Below, one piece after another: positions 38,102 through 46,612 of a stretch of 64,000 bases of DNA (position 1 is the first letter of the stretch; each line of letters starts with the position of its first letter). The notes under the pieces were generated by a model. The model was given only the letters and a program-made list of their open reading frames with translations, had not been told where the DNA came from and made no database searches. The position numbers were made by a program, and so were the translations under genes. This DNA is from an uncultured Psychrobacter sp. (GTDB lineage: Bacteria > Pseudomonadota > Gammaproteobacteria > Pseudomonadales > Moraxellaceae). The stretch covers positions 1 to 64,000 of the forward strand of contig CANMUI010000007.1 of NCBI GenBank assembly GCA_947501045.1, written 5' to 3'.

Positions 38102-39205
38102 ATGAATCATATAAGCAAGTCAGCTATTTCATTGTTCTGCGGAGCCGGGGGTATGGATATAGGCTTCCAGAACGCTGGATTTTGTATTAAATGGGCTAAT
38201 GATTTTGATGCTGATGCCTGTCAAACATATGAAAAAAACCTAGGTGATCATATTGTCCATGGTGACATAAATGAGCTACTGCCTTCTCTAAGTCAGTTTG
38301 AACAAATAGACTGTCTGTTTGGTGGTCCACCCTGCCAAGGTTTTTCTGTTGCTGGTAACATGGATCCTCATGACGAACGAAGCAAGCTAGTGATGAGCTT
38401 TATGGATGCTGTTGATATTGTCAGACCAAAGGTTTTTGTAATGGAAAATGTAAAAGCTCTTGGTAAACTATCCAAGTTTCAAGCGGTGCGAAATGAGCTT
38501 TATAAACGAGCACATTTGATGGGTTATAATACAGAACTGCTTATTCTCAATTCTCGCGATTTTGGTGTGCCTCAATCCCGAGAACGTATGTTCTTAATTG
38601 GATTTCAAGAAAAAAATCATTCTGGTACGCTAGCCGAGCATATAAGTAAGTTTAAATGTGAAGGTAAAACCGTTAGAGAGGTTATAGAGCATTTAGGACC
38701 TGCTGGTAGTGAAAATAATGGTAAGACTGTCAATGCTAAAATAACAACGGCATCATCTCCTGTGTTACGTAAGTCCCCTTATGCTGGCATGCTGTTCAAT
38801 GGTCAAGGTAGGCCTGTAAATGTTGACTCACACTCGAGCACATTGCATGCCAGTATGGGAGGTAATCGTACGCCTATTATAGATGAAGATGAGCTGTATC
38901 ATAATGCTACACCTTGGATAAAAAAGTATCATCAACACTTAATTGATGGCGGAGAACCTTACCCCTCTGACGCAGTACCAGCTCGACTTAGGCGAATGAC
39001 TGTTGATGAAGCACATCTATTACAGACTTTTCCTAAAGATTATGTTTTTCTAGGAAAGCAAAGCTCAGTATTTCGCCAGATTGGAAATGCTGTTCCTTGT
39101 AAATTAGCAGAGGCTGTTGCAAATTTGGTGTGTTGTATTATTGACAATAAGTTAGATGCTATTGCGACGAAATCTGGAGATAATTTAGAGTTTGAATTTC
39201 ACTAG
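38102..39205 (+). CDS. DNA (cytosine-5-)-methyltransferase of the R-M system
   Basis: The 367-residue enzyme has all m5C motifs in order: motif I SLFCGAGGMDIGFQNAGF, motif IV GGPPCQGFSVAGN (catalytic Cys) and motif VI FVMENVKAL. Motif VIII is SRDFGVPQSRERMFLIG, a variable target-recognition region lies at about 200-300, and motifs IX-X are RRMTVDEAHLLQTFP and VFRQIGNAVP. It methylates cytosine in the sequence cut by the adjacent nuclease, protecting host DNA. It is transcribed divergently from the controller and nuclease. Confidence 0.95.
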   Translation: MNHISKSAISLFCGAGGMDIGFQNAGFCIKWANDFDADACQTYEKNLGDHIVHGDINELLPSLSQFEQIDCLFGGPPCQGFSVAGNMDPHDERSKLVMSFMDAVDIVRPKVFVMENVKALGKLSKFQAVRNELYKRAHLMGYNTELLILNSRDFGVPQSRERMFLIGFQEKNHSGTLAEHISKFKCEGKTVREVIEHLGPAGSENNGKTVNAKITTASSPVLRKSPYAGMLFNGQGRPVNVDSHSSTLHASMGGNRTPIIDEDELYHNATPWIKKYHQHLIDGGEPYPSDAVPARLRRMTVDEAHLLQTFPKDYVFLGKQSSVFRQIGNAVPCKLAEAVANLVCCIIDNKLDAIATKSGDNLEFEFH

Positions 39206-39231
39206 AAAATACCCAAAACTTTGAGTGTTTT
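39206..39231 (+). terminator. methyltransferase gene terminator
   Basis: AAAATACCCAAA and TTTGAGTGTTTT form a hairpin with mismatches, followed by T residues, directly after the methyltransferase stop. It aligns with the guaA terminator at 39646-39672, of which it appears to be a decayed copy. Confidence 0.6.
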
Positions 39232-39400
39232 GCATTGTATAACATCAATTACTAAGTGCAAAACCCTACTTCTACTAGCTTGTAGACGCCAGCTTACTCT
39301 AAACATCATAAGTCATTTCAATATTCCAGCGATCTTCCTTATAATGCGACTCGATATTCTCTTAATCAGCTCATAGGGTTGATAATCGAAGTAGGCAACA
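39232..39400 (-). pseudogene. decayed duplicate of the guaA 3' end
   Basis: This segment aligns by eye with the 3' end of guaA (39676-39830). Shared blocks include AAACCCTACT, CATAAGT, ATGCGA and AATCAGCTC-TAGGG. On the minus strand the frame reads PYELIKRISSRIIRKIAGILK, matching guaA PYELIETVSNRIMNEI, then breaks by frameshift and in-frame stops. Similarity is lower than in the acuI relic. Confidence 0.7.
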
Positions 39401-39645
39401 TTTAGAAAAACTCAGTATAGAATTATATTGACTTTATTACACTTGCCTTTTACAACTCAATCTAAGACTTGTAGAGCGTTTTAGCCTCGATTGCAGCGGT
39501 TATCCTTGTTTGACTACTAGATTGCAGCGACTTAGCTCGCTGTGGTATCGCGTAGCAGGAACACAGCGGGCTTTAGTCGCGGCTCTAGTGGGCAGACAAG
39601 ATAATAGCGGAAAGCGAGATTAGCTTCAGAAACTCTAAACCAAAA
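39401..39645. other. intergenic region with a stem-loop
   Basis: No ORF is supported here. GCGACTTAGCTCGCTGTG and CACAGCGGGCTTTAGTCGC (39527-39580) form an imperfect hairpin whose origin is unknown. The rest is ordinary AT-rich spacer. Confidence 0.4.
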
Positions 39646-39672
39646 AAAACACCCAACTAAGTTGAGTGTTTT
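39646..39672 (-). terminator. guaA terminator
   Basis: AAAACACCCAAC-TAA-GTTGAGTGTTTT has a 12-bp stem with one mismatch and an A-run to the left, making a U-run on the guaA transcript. Confidence 0.8.
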
Positions 39673-39698
39673 GTGTCATCTAAAAACTAGGATAAACC

Positions 39699-41306
39699 CT
39701 ACTCCCACTCAATAGTAGCCGGCGGCTTGCTCGATACGTCATAAGTGACCCTCGACACGTCTTTGATCTCATTCATGATGCGATTACTCACCGTCTCAAT
39801 CAGCTCGTAGGGCAGATGGGCAAAGCGCGCGGTCATAAAGTCCACCGTTTCAACCGCACGTAGCGCAATCACCCACGCATAGCGGCGACCGTCCCCGACC
39901 ACGCCCACCGATTTGATCGGCTGAAATACCGCAAAGGCCTGCGCGGTTTTATCATACCAGCCAAAGCGCTCAAGCTCTTGCATAAATATCGCGTCAGCTT
40001 GACGGAGGATATCGGCGTATTCTTTTTTCACTTCACCCAAGATACGCACGCCAAGCCCCGGCCCTGGGAACGGATGACGATAGATCATTTTCTCTGGCAG
40101 GCCCAAAGTGATACCAAGTTTACGCACTTCATCTTTGAATAAATCCCGTAATGGCTCAATGAGCTTAAACGCTAAATCATCCGGCAGACCGCCGACGTTA
40201 TGGTGGCTCTTGATCACATGCGCTTTGCCTTGATGCGACTTCGCCGATTCGATGACATCGGGATAAATCGTGCCTTGCGCTAAGAATTCGATCTCCTTAC
40301 CATCGCTCTCCTCGCTCACTTGACGCGCGCTATCAGCAAACACATCGATAAAGGTTTTACCGATGATTTTACGTTTGGCTTCTGGATCTGACTCGCCAGC
40401 TAAAGCATCTAGAAACAAATCTTCAGCATCGACACGAATCACTTTAACGCCCATGTTTTCCGCGAACACTTGCATGACCTGATCGCCTTCGTGCAATCGC
40501 AATAGGCCGGTATCGACAAACACGCAGGTGAGCTGATCGCCAATCGCTTTATGCAGTAGCGCTGCGACCACCGAGCTATCAACGCCGCCGGATAGCCCAA
40601 GCAAGACTTGCTTATCACCGATTTGCTCTTTTAATTGTGCCACGCGCATATCGACGATATTGTCCGGCGTCCACTCGCCGGCGCAGTCGCAGATCTGATG
40701 CACGAAGCGGCCGAGCAGCGCCTGACCTTGTAAGGTATGCGTAACCTCTGGGTGAAACTGCAGACCATAATAATGCTTATCATCGTCAGCCATAATCGCA
40801 ATCGGGCAACTTGGAGTGCTGGCGATAACCTCGAAGCCTTTAGGTGCCTCAACTACCTTATCGCCGTGACTCATCCACACATTAAGGGCGGCGGTTTCAT
40901 TTTCAGTAGTGCTATCTTCTATACCCTCAGTTAATTCTGAGTGCCCATTCACGTTAATCGTCGCCGCGCCAAACTCGTGTACGTCACTGGCATGTACCTT
41001 ACCGCCAAAACGATCCGCCATCGCTTGCATCCCGTAGCAAATGCCTAAAACGGGTACGCCCAAATCGAACACTGCATCATTAATACGCGGACTGTCGTCA
41101 GCATGCACGCTCTCAGGACCACCCGATAAGATGATACCTTTCGCGCCAAAATCGTTGATACGATCGCTGTCGATATCATAGGGGAACATCTCACAGAATA
41201 CCCCCGAATCGCGCACACGGCGTGCGATGAGCTGGCTATACTGCGAGCCAAAATCGAGGATTAAGATGCGGTCTTGTTTAATAGTAGGCGTAATAGAGGT
41301 AGTCAT
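39699..41306 (-). CDS. guaA: GMP synthase (glutamine-hydrolysing)
   Basis: GuaA converts XMP to GMP using ATP and glutamine. The N-terminal class I glutaminase has GICYGMQAMADRFGG (catalytic Cys) and a LQFHPEVTHT His/Glu pair. The ATP-pyrophosphatase domain has the P-loop GLSGGVDSSVVAALLHKA. The dimerisation part PGPGLGVRILGEV is at the C-terminus. The ATG at 41306 is chosen; an upstream in-frame TTG at 41318 has no better ribosome-binding site. The gene abuts a relic of its own 3' end at 39232-39400. Confidence 0.97.
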   Translation of the reverse strand: MTTSITPTIKQDRILILDFGSQYSQLIARRVRDSGVFCEMFPYDIDSDRINDFGAKGIILSGGPESVHADDSPRINDAVFDLGVPVLGICYGMQAMADRFGGKVHASDVHEFGAATINVNGHSELTEGIEDSTTENETAALNVWMSHGDKVVEAPKGFEVIASTPSCPIAIMADDDKHYYGLQFHPEVTHTLQGQALLGRFVHQICDCAGEWTPDNIVDMRVAQLKEQIGDKQVLLGLSGGVDSSVVAALLHKAIGDQLTCVFVDTGLLRLHEGDQVMQVFAENMGVKVIRVDAEDLFLDALAGESDPEAKRKIIGKTFIDVFADSARQVSEESDGKEIEFLAQGTIYPDVIESAKSHQGKAHVIKSHHNVGGLPDDLAFKLIEPLRDLFKDEVRKLGITLGLPEKMIYRHPFPGPGLGVRILGEVKKEYADILRQADAIFMQELERFGWYDKTAQAFAVFQPIKSVGVVGDGRRYAWVIALRAVETVDFMTARFAHLPYELIETVSNRIMNEIKDVSRVTYDVSSKPPATIEWE

Positions 41307-41544
41307 AATATCGTCCAATGCAGGAAGCTAAAAAATAAACGTATTTTAGCAAGAATATGCCAGTCATGGGCGACTAGATAGCATGAATTCACCGACTAGA
41401 TTCGCTAACTAAAAGATAGCGATTAGACCATAAACTAGTAATCACTTTATTCAGTCAATTAACTACATAAAATCAAAAAATATTCGCTACTATAAAGTTA
41501 TATTTGAAATAACAATTTTAAGATAACAATGACGGAGACAGACC

Positions 41545-42039
41545 ATGACTGCGACAGCTAAGCCCAAATTTGACAACCCAAAGCAATATATCTTAACCAA
41601 AGCTGATATCGACGCCATTCCTGAAAGCAAGCACGTGCATCAGTTCAACGAAAACGCTATTCGCCATACCGTCTCATTGAGTGATATCGTCGGCCTCAAT
41701 AAATTTGGCTTGCATCTGGTGCGCGTTGAGCCGGGCGATGAAACTACGCAGCATCATTATCATGAAGAGTCAGACGAATTTGTTTATGTGCTAGAAGGCG
41801 AGCTGACGCTACGTTATGGCGACGAGAATTACCCGTTAAATACTGGAGACTTTGTCGGTTTTCCGGCACACGGCGCGGCGCATTCTATGCGTAACAATAG
41901 TGATAGCGATGCCGTCTACCTGATGGGCGGTAGCAGACCACCTATTGATATTACCAATTACCCAGATATCGAGCGCAAAATGTATACGATTCATGGTAAA
42001 AAGGAGTTTGTAGATCTAGAAGAGTTAAGCAAAGTATAA
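41545..42039 (+). CDS. cupin domain protein
   Basis: The 164-residue protein has one cupin domain with the two metal motifs. The first, TTQHHYHEESDEFVYVLEGELTLRYGDE, has the His/His/Glu ligands. The second is GDFVGFPAHGAAHSMRNNSDSDAVYLMGG, with the last His. It probably binds a divalent metal as an enzyme or sugar-binding protein. GGAG lies upstream of the ATG. The substrate is unknown. Confidence 0.85.
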   Translation: MTATAKPKFDNPKQYILTKADIDAIPESKHVHQFNENAIRHTVSLSDIVGLNKFGLHLVRVEPGDETTQHHYHEESDEFVYVLEGELTLRYGDENYPLNTGDFVGFPAHGAAHSMRNNSDSDAVYLMGGSRPPIDITNYPDIERKMYTIHGKKEFVDLEELSKV

Positions 42040-42401
42040 ATGAGATGTTTATTCAACATTAGCTAATCGTCACTTCACCACCATTCTTAACGCTTTTATT
42101 TATTATAACGCTGGTAGATCGTTTAGCACCTGCTTTACAAGTATATATCACCCCCATCAACCCAACAATTATCAAGTAATTTTAAAAATACTGTTAAATA
42201 CTATTATTTAGCAGTATTATCTATAAGCACTATTTAATAGTACGCAACCAAAACAATCCATATTAACTAAAATAATCAAAGGAGTCGTTATAGGGTAAAT
42301 AAAGGCGCGTCATCAATTAGATTATAAGGATGATGTTTTAATTGACGACACGCCCACTCTTTCTGTGATTTTAGTCTTTAACTTCAAAACAGGACAATAA
42401 G
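42040..42401. other. intergenic leader region of the BCCT gene with two hairpins
   Basis: The 362-base gap holds a hairpin AATACTGTTAAAT / ATTTAGCAGTATT at 42187-42218. A second hairpin, GCGCGTCATCAATTA / TAATTGACGACACGC, lies at 42305-42353, followed by a T-rich stretch about 50 bp upstream of the BCCT ATG. The second could be an attenuator or the end of the upstream cupin transcript. No ORF is supported. Confidence 0.55.
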
Positions 42402-44252
42402 ATGGGTAGCTCTAATAACAATCGAGACAGTAAAAAGTCCCGTAAGAACAAAACTGGACTGTCAAAACAATACTTACCTGACTATGTAAGAGCACGATCA
42501 AAGTATTATAAACCCCCTCATTTGGGTACCTTTAATGTCGGTATGTCCATTCCGCAGTGGCGACCCGATCACGTACCCGATACGCGTATTGATAAATTCA
42601 CCTTCGGTATGGTACTCGTGATACTGCTAAGTATTGCTATCCCTTTAATACTTTTTCCTGAACAAGGTAAAGAGTGGGTAGGCATAGCTCGAAACTTCGT
42701 AGGAGACAACTTCGGTTTTGCTTATCTAGGTTTTGGTGTCCTAGCGATGCTATTTGTGATTTACATTGTATTTTCTGATATTGGTAAGATCAAACTAGGC
42801 CGTCCCGAAGAAAAACCTGAATTTGCCAATGGTTCTTGGGCAGCTATGATGTTTTGCGGCGGTATTGGTGCCAGTATTCTGTACTGGGGACTGATTGAAT
42901 GGGCTTATTATTATCAAAGCCCGCCTTTTGGCATCGCAGGCGGTACGCCAGATGCCATTCGCTGGGCGACAACTTATGGTATGTTTCACTGGGGTCCTGT
43001 GGCATGGGCCATCTACCTAGTACCTGCCGTCGCTATTTCCTACTTTTATTACGTACGCCAAACGCCAGTCCTTAAAGTCAGTCAGACCTTGATGCCATTA
43101 TTAGGTGAAAAGCTGGCGGGTAGCAATTGGGCCAAAATGCTCGACGTCCTGTTTGTTTTTGGGATGGTCGGCGGCGGTGCGACTACCCTAGGTCTAGCCT
43201 CTCCGCTTATCAATGAAGGGTTATATAATTTATTTGGCTTACCGCGCAACATCACTATGCAAATTGTAGTACTACTAATTACTACCATGATTTTTGCTTA
43301 TAGTGCTTATCAAGGGCTCAAAGGCGGTATCCAAAAGCTCTCCAATATCAATTTTTATCTAGCAGTGGCGTTTTTATTATTTGTATTGATTGTCGGGCCT
43401 ACGGTATTTATTTTAAATACCGGTCTGGAGGCTATGGGGCGCTCTATCACCGAGATGCCGCGAATGATGACTTATATCGAACCCTTTAAAGACTTTCAAG
43501 CATTTGGCTTTGAGCCGATAACCTTCCCGCAAGATTGGACGGTGTTTTATTGGGCATGGTGGTTGGTATTTGCGCCTACTATTGGGTTATTTATCGCCAA
43601 AATATCTAGAGGACGTACCATTCGCAATATGGTCGTAGGCTCGATGTTCTACGGCTCACTTGGCTGTGCGATGTTTATGATTATTCTTGGTAATTACGGA
43701 TTATATTTGCAAATGACTGGCGCTTTAGATGTCATTGGTATTTTGAATAACGAGTCCCCAACTGCGGCGATTTTTGCTATCCTAAATAGTCTGCCAATGT
43801 CTTATTTGGTCGTCGCGGTATTCACCTTTTTAGCCATTATCTTTACTGCCACTACCTTTGATTCGATCTCTTATATCTTGGCGTCTGTAGTACAAATAGA
43901 GGTCGACGATGAGCCACATCGCTGGAATCGTTTATTTTGGGCCTTTACCTTGTGTTTATTGCCCGCAATCTTGATGTTTTTAGGCGATCTGCAAACCTTG
44001 CAAACCGCTTCTATTATTGCCGGCGCGCCGCTCATTATTATTTTGTCGATGATGATGGTATCAGTGATCAAAGCGGCACGCTATGATTTGGCTTATCAGC
44101 CTGATTACAGTATAAAAACCATTCATATCGAAGAGCTGCCTGCCAATGCTCCGTGGGAGGAGGGGGAAACCTCAGAATCTCTTGAAGGCTCGATAATGCA
44201 GCAAAACGAGGAGTGGGAGCAAATGCGCGAAGGTACTAATGATAAGAGATGA
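42402..44252 (+). CDS. BCCT family betaine/choline/carnitine transporter
   Basis: The 616-residue inner-membrane protein has about 12 hydrophobic segments. BCCT signatures are WAYYYQSPPFGIAGG, TYGMFHWGPVAWAIYLVPAVAISYFYY, and VFYWAWWLVFAPTIGLFIAKISRGRTIRNMV, the Trp-rich substrate region. It imports compatible solutes such as glycine betaine, which protects against osmotic stress and cold. The N-terminal 70 residues and the acidic C-terminal tail (WEEGETSESLEGS) are cytoplasmic; in BetP and relatives such tails sense osmolality. Confidence 0.93.
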   Translation: MGSSNNNRDSKKSRKNKTGLSKQYLPDYVRARSKYYKPPHLGTFNVGMSIPQWRPDHVPDTRIDKFTFGMVLVILLSIAIPLILFPEQGKEWVGIARNFVGDNFGFAYLGFGVLAMLFVIYIVFSDIGKIKLGRPEEKPEFANGSWAAMMFCGGIGASILYWGLIEWAYYYQSPPFGIAGGTPDAIRWATTYGMFHWGPVAWAIYLVPAVAISYFYYVRQTPVLKVSQTLMPLLGEKLAGSNWAKMLDVLFVFGMVGGGATTLGLASPLINEGLYNLFGLPRNITMQIVVLLITTMIFAYSAYQGLKGGIQKLSNINFYLAVAFLLFVLIVGPTVFILNTGLEAMGRSITEMPRMMTYIEPFKDFQAFGFEPITFPQDWTVFYWAWWLVFAPTIGLFIAKISRGRTIRNMVVGSMFYGSLGCAMFMIILGNYGLYLQMTGALDVIGILNNESPTAAIFAILNSLPMSYLVVAVFTFLAIIFTATTFDSISYILASVVQIEVDDEPHRWNRLFWAFTLCLLPAILMFLGDLQTLQTASIIAGAPLIIILSMMMVSVIKAARYDLAYQPDYSIKTIHIEELPANAPWEEGETSESLEGSIMQQNEEWEQMREGTNDKR

Positions 44253-44640
44253 GATAAAACATAATTAAGGCGCTTTTACTCTAGAAAACTTAAAAAAAGG
44301 CTGGTCTGCGTTAGTAGTCCAGCCTTTTTTATAATCTATTTTGAAGTATGTTACCTATAAAGGTTACAAATCTCATCCTATGAATGACGGGACTACAGAA
44401 GATAGTTGCTTTTACTTGGCTATTGGCAAACAATTGAGATGATTGGTTTATCATTAACTCTTTATTATCCAACAGCAATCTAAATGTCTGCTATAGCGGT
44501 ATAACGTTAATAAAAATTATGCCTTCATTTATCTTCCCAATGATTAGTTATTAGATCGTTTTACATTATTTAAACCCGACTCAAGCATTGATTTTGACGC
44601 TTATTTGGATAGGGTTATCATCAACGACAGGTATGTCTCC
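44253..44640. other. intergenic region between the BCCT and AGPS-like genes
   Basis: Apart from the BCCT terminator at 44292-44330, I see no repeat, hairpin or ORF here. It contains the promoter of the AGPS-like gene. Confidence 0.45.
44292..44330 (+). terminator. BCCT gene terminator
   Basis: AAAAAAAGGCTGG and CCAGCCTTTTTT form a strong stem with a 14-base loop and a T-run, directly after the BCCT stop. Confidence 0.9.
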
Positions 44641-46389
44641 ATGAGCACAATCAAATCTCTTATCCGTAGAAGTGATAAAACCAATCACACTCCCTCAGCT
44701 GCAGTAACTGCAATGACAACAAATACCGATAGTACGAACCTAGATAGCGCTGCAAAAACCAATACCCCCATCGAGCAAACGCGCTGGAACGGTTGGGGCA
44801 ATGTCAATATCAATAAAAAAGTCTCACCGCATGGCGCAAAACTGATCAAATCGCATATCGGCAAAACCAAAAAACTCAAATCAGTCAGCCTTAAAGACGT
44901 ACTAAAAACCGTGCCCAAATCACGCTTGCCTGAAGTTATCAGTGCTCTTGATATAGTATCGACCGATCAAGAAGTCAGACTCAGACATGCCCGCGGGCAA
45001 AGCTTTCCCGACTGGATCGCGATGCACAGCGGCGACTTTGAGGTCTTCCCTGACGGCGTTGCTTTCCCTGAATCGACCAATGATGTCGAGCAATTACTCA
45101 AGCTCGCCCAAGAGCACGACTTAATCGTTATTCCTTTCGGCGGCGGTACTTCTGTAGTCGGTCATATCAATCCACAACAGGGTTCGCGACCCGTATTGAC
45201 AATCGCCATGAGTAAAATGGATCGCCTTATTCATTTAGATAACGAGAGCCAAATTGCCACTTTTGGCGCGGGTACGCAAGGCCCAGCAGTCGAGGCGCAG
45301 CTGGACGAGCATGGTTATCGCTTGGGACATTATCCGCAGTCGTGGGAGCTATCAACGCTTGGCGGCTGGATTGCCGCGCGCTCTAGTGGTCAGCAGTCAT
45401 TAGGCTATGGGCGTATCGAGCAGATGTTCGCTGGCGGTACTTTAGTCACTCCGCAAGGCGTGCTACAAATCGCTGATATCCCTGCATCCTCGGCAGGGCC
45501 TGATCTGCGTGAGATGATGATGGGCACTGAAGGCCGCGCAGGTATCTTTACCGAGGTAAAAATGCGCGTGCAGCCGCAACCTGAGGAAGAGCTGTTTAAA
45601 GTGGCGTTTTTGCCGAATTGGCAAGCGGGTAAAGCGGTACTCAAGCAAGCGGTGCAACAAGATATTCGCTTGTCTATGCTGCGTCTCAGTAACGCGGTTG
45701 AGACTGACGCACATTTGCATCTAGGTACTACGCCAAGTCAGTTTTTAGCGATTAGCACTTATCTAAAAGCGCGTGGACTCAGCTCAGATAAAGTCATGCT
45801 CACTTATGGCGTCTCAGGCGATAAAGCGCAGAATAAATTAGCGCTAACTCAGTTTAATAAACTGTTAAAGCAAAATGGTAGTGTCACGGGCAAAATCACC
45901 GATATTATGGGCAGCGTCTGGGCGCACGGGCGTTTTAAGTTCCCTTATCTGCGCGGTACGCTTTGGGATCGCGGCATCATGGTTGATACCTTTGAGACCG
46001 CCACCAACTGGATCCATATCGACGAGCAAATGGCGCAGATGCAAGAGGCGGTCAGAAACTCACTCGCTGATGAAGGCGAGAAAGTCATGGCCTTTACCCA
46101 TATCTCGCACGTCTATAAACAAGGCGCAAGTCTGTACACTACTTACTTCTTTCGCGCCGCCAAAGATCATGCGGCAACTTTAAAGCGTTGGCAAAAAATC
46201 AAACACGCCGCCAGTCTCAGCGTGGCTAATGGTAAAGCCACTATATCGCATCAGCATGGCGTTGGCCGTGATCATGCCCCTTATTTAGTGGCTGAAAAAG
46301 GCAATCTGGGCCTACAAGTGACTCGTGATATGCTCAAAAGCTTAGATCCTGAGCAACGTATGAATCCGGGTGTGTTGCTTGAAGATTAA
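44641..46389 (+). CDS. FAD-linked oxidase, alkylglycerone-phosphate synthase-like
   Basis: The protein belongs to the FAD_binding_4 family. FPDGVAFPESTNDVEQLLKLAQEHDLIVIPFGGGTSVVGHI binds FAD, and GHYPQSWELSTLGGWIAARSSGQQSLGYGRIEQMFAGG is the alkyl-DHAP synthase-type signature with the conserved Pro-Gln-Ser. GTEGRAGIFTEVKMRV follows, and the C-terminal HQHGVGRDHAPYL carries conserved His residues. AGPS exchanges the acyl group of acyl-DHAP for a fatty alcohol to make ether lipids. It is clustered with glpD and an FGGY kinase, so a role in glycerol or ether-lipid metabolism is likely but unproven. I favour the ATG at 44641; 44605 is also open. Confidence 0.82.
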   Translation: MSTIKSLIRRSDKTNHTPSAAVTAMTTNTDSTNLDSAAKTNTPIEQTRWNGWGNVNINKKVSPHGAKLIKSHIGKTKKLKSVSLKDVLKTVPKSRLPEVISALDIVSTDQEVRLRHARGQSFPDWIAMHSGDFEVFPDGVAFPESTNDVEQLLKLAQEHDLIVIPFGGGTSVVGHINPQQGSRPVLTIAMSKMDRLIHLDNESQIATFGAGTQGPAVEAQLDEHGYRLGHYPQSWELSTLGGWIAARSSGQQSLGYGRIEQMFAGGTLVTPQGVLQIADIPASSAGPDLREMMMGTEGRAGIFTEVKMRVQPQPEEELFKVAFLPNWQAGKAVLKQAVQQDIRLSMLRLSNAVETDAHLHLGTTPSQFLAISTYLKARGLSSDKVMLTYGVSGDKAQNKLALTQFNKLLKQNGSVTGKITDIMGSVWAHGRFKFPYLRGTLWDRGIMVDTFETATNWIHIDEQMAQMQEAVRNSLADEGEKVMAFTHISHVYKQGASLYTTYFFRAAKDHAATLKRWQKIKHAASLSVANGKATISHQHGVGRDHAPYLVAEKGNLGLQVTRDMLKSLDPEQRMNPGVLLED

Positions 46390-46465
46390 AATGTTAGCAA
46401 ATAGCCCTAGCGTTACTATTCGATTTATCGTTAATCTCGAATAAAAATATAATACTCTTTGCCAC

Positions 46466-46558
46466 GTGCTACTGGTATAAATTTTCCTTGCTTGCTGTGC
46501 GGTCTCAAAACTCCAGAGGCTGCACAACTATCGCTTAAAAGAAGCATCCCAGTAGCAC
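46466..46558. repeat. palindromic intergenic repeat, family A, copy 2
   Basis: Perfect 10-bp terminal inverted repeats GTGCTACTGG and CCAGTAGCAC enclose a core CCTTGCTTGCTGTG then CAGAGGCTGCACA. It lies between the AGPS-like gene and glpD. It is one of the two cleanest family A copies. Confidence 0.8.
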
Positions 46559-46612
46559 TGTATTTATTTTGTAGTGAACCGACTGACTTACGTCATTTAA
46601 GAAGATACCCTT

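Noticed and set aside
39401..39645. A small RNA gene at the 39527-39580 stem-loop
   Set aside because: Only an imperfect hairpin is visible, with no promoter or terminator to support a transcript.
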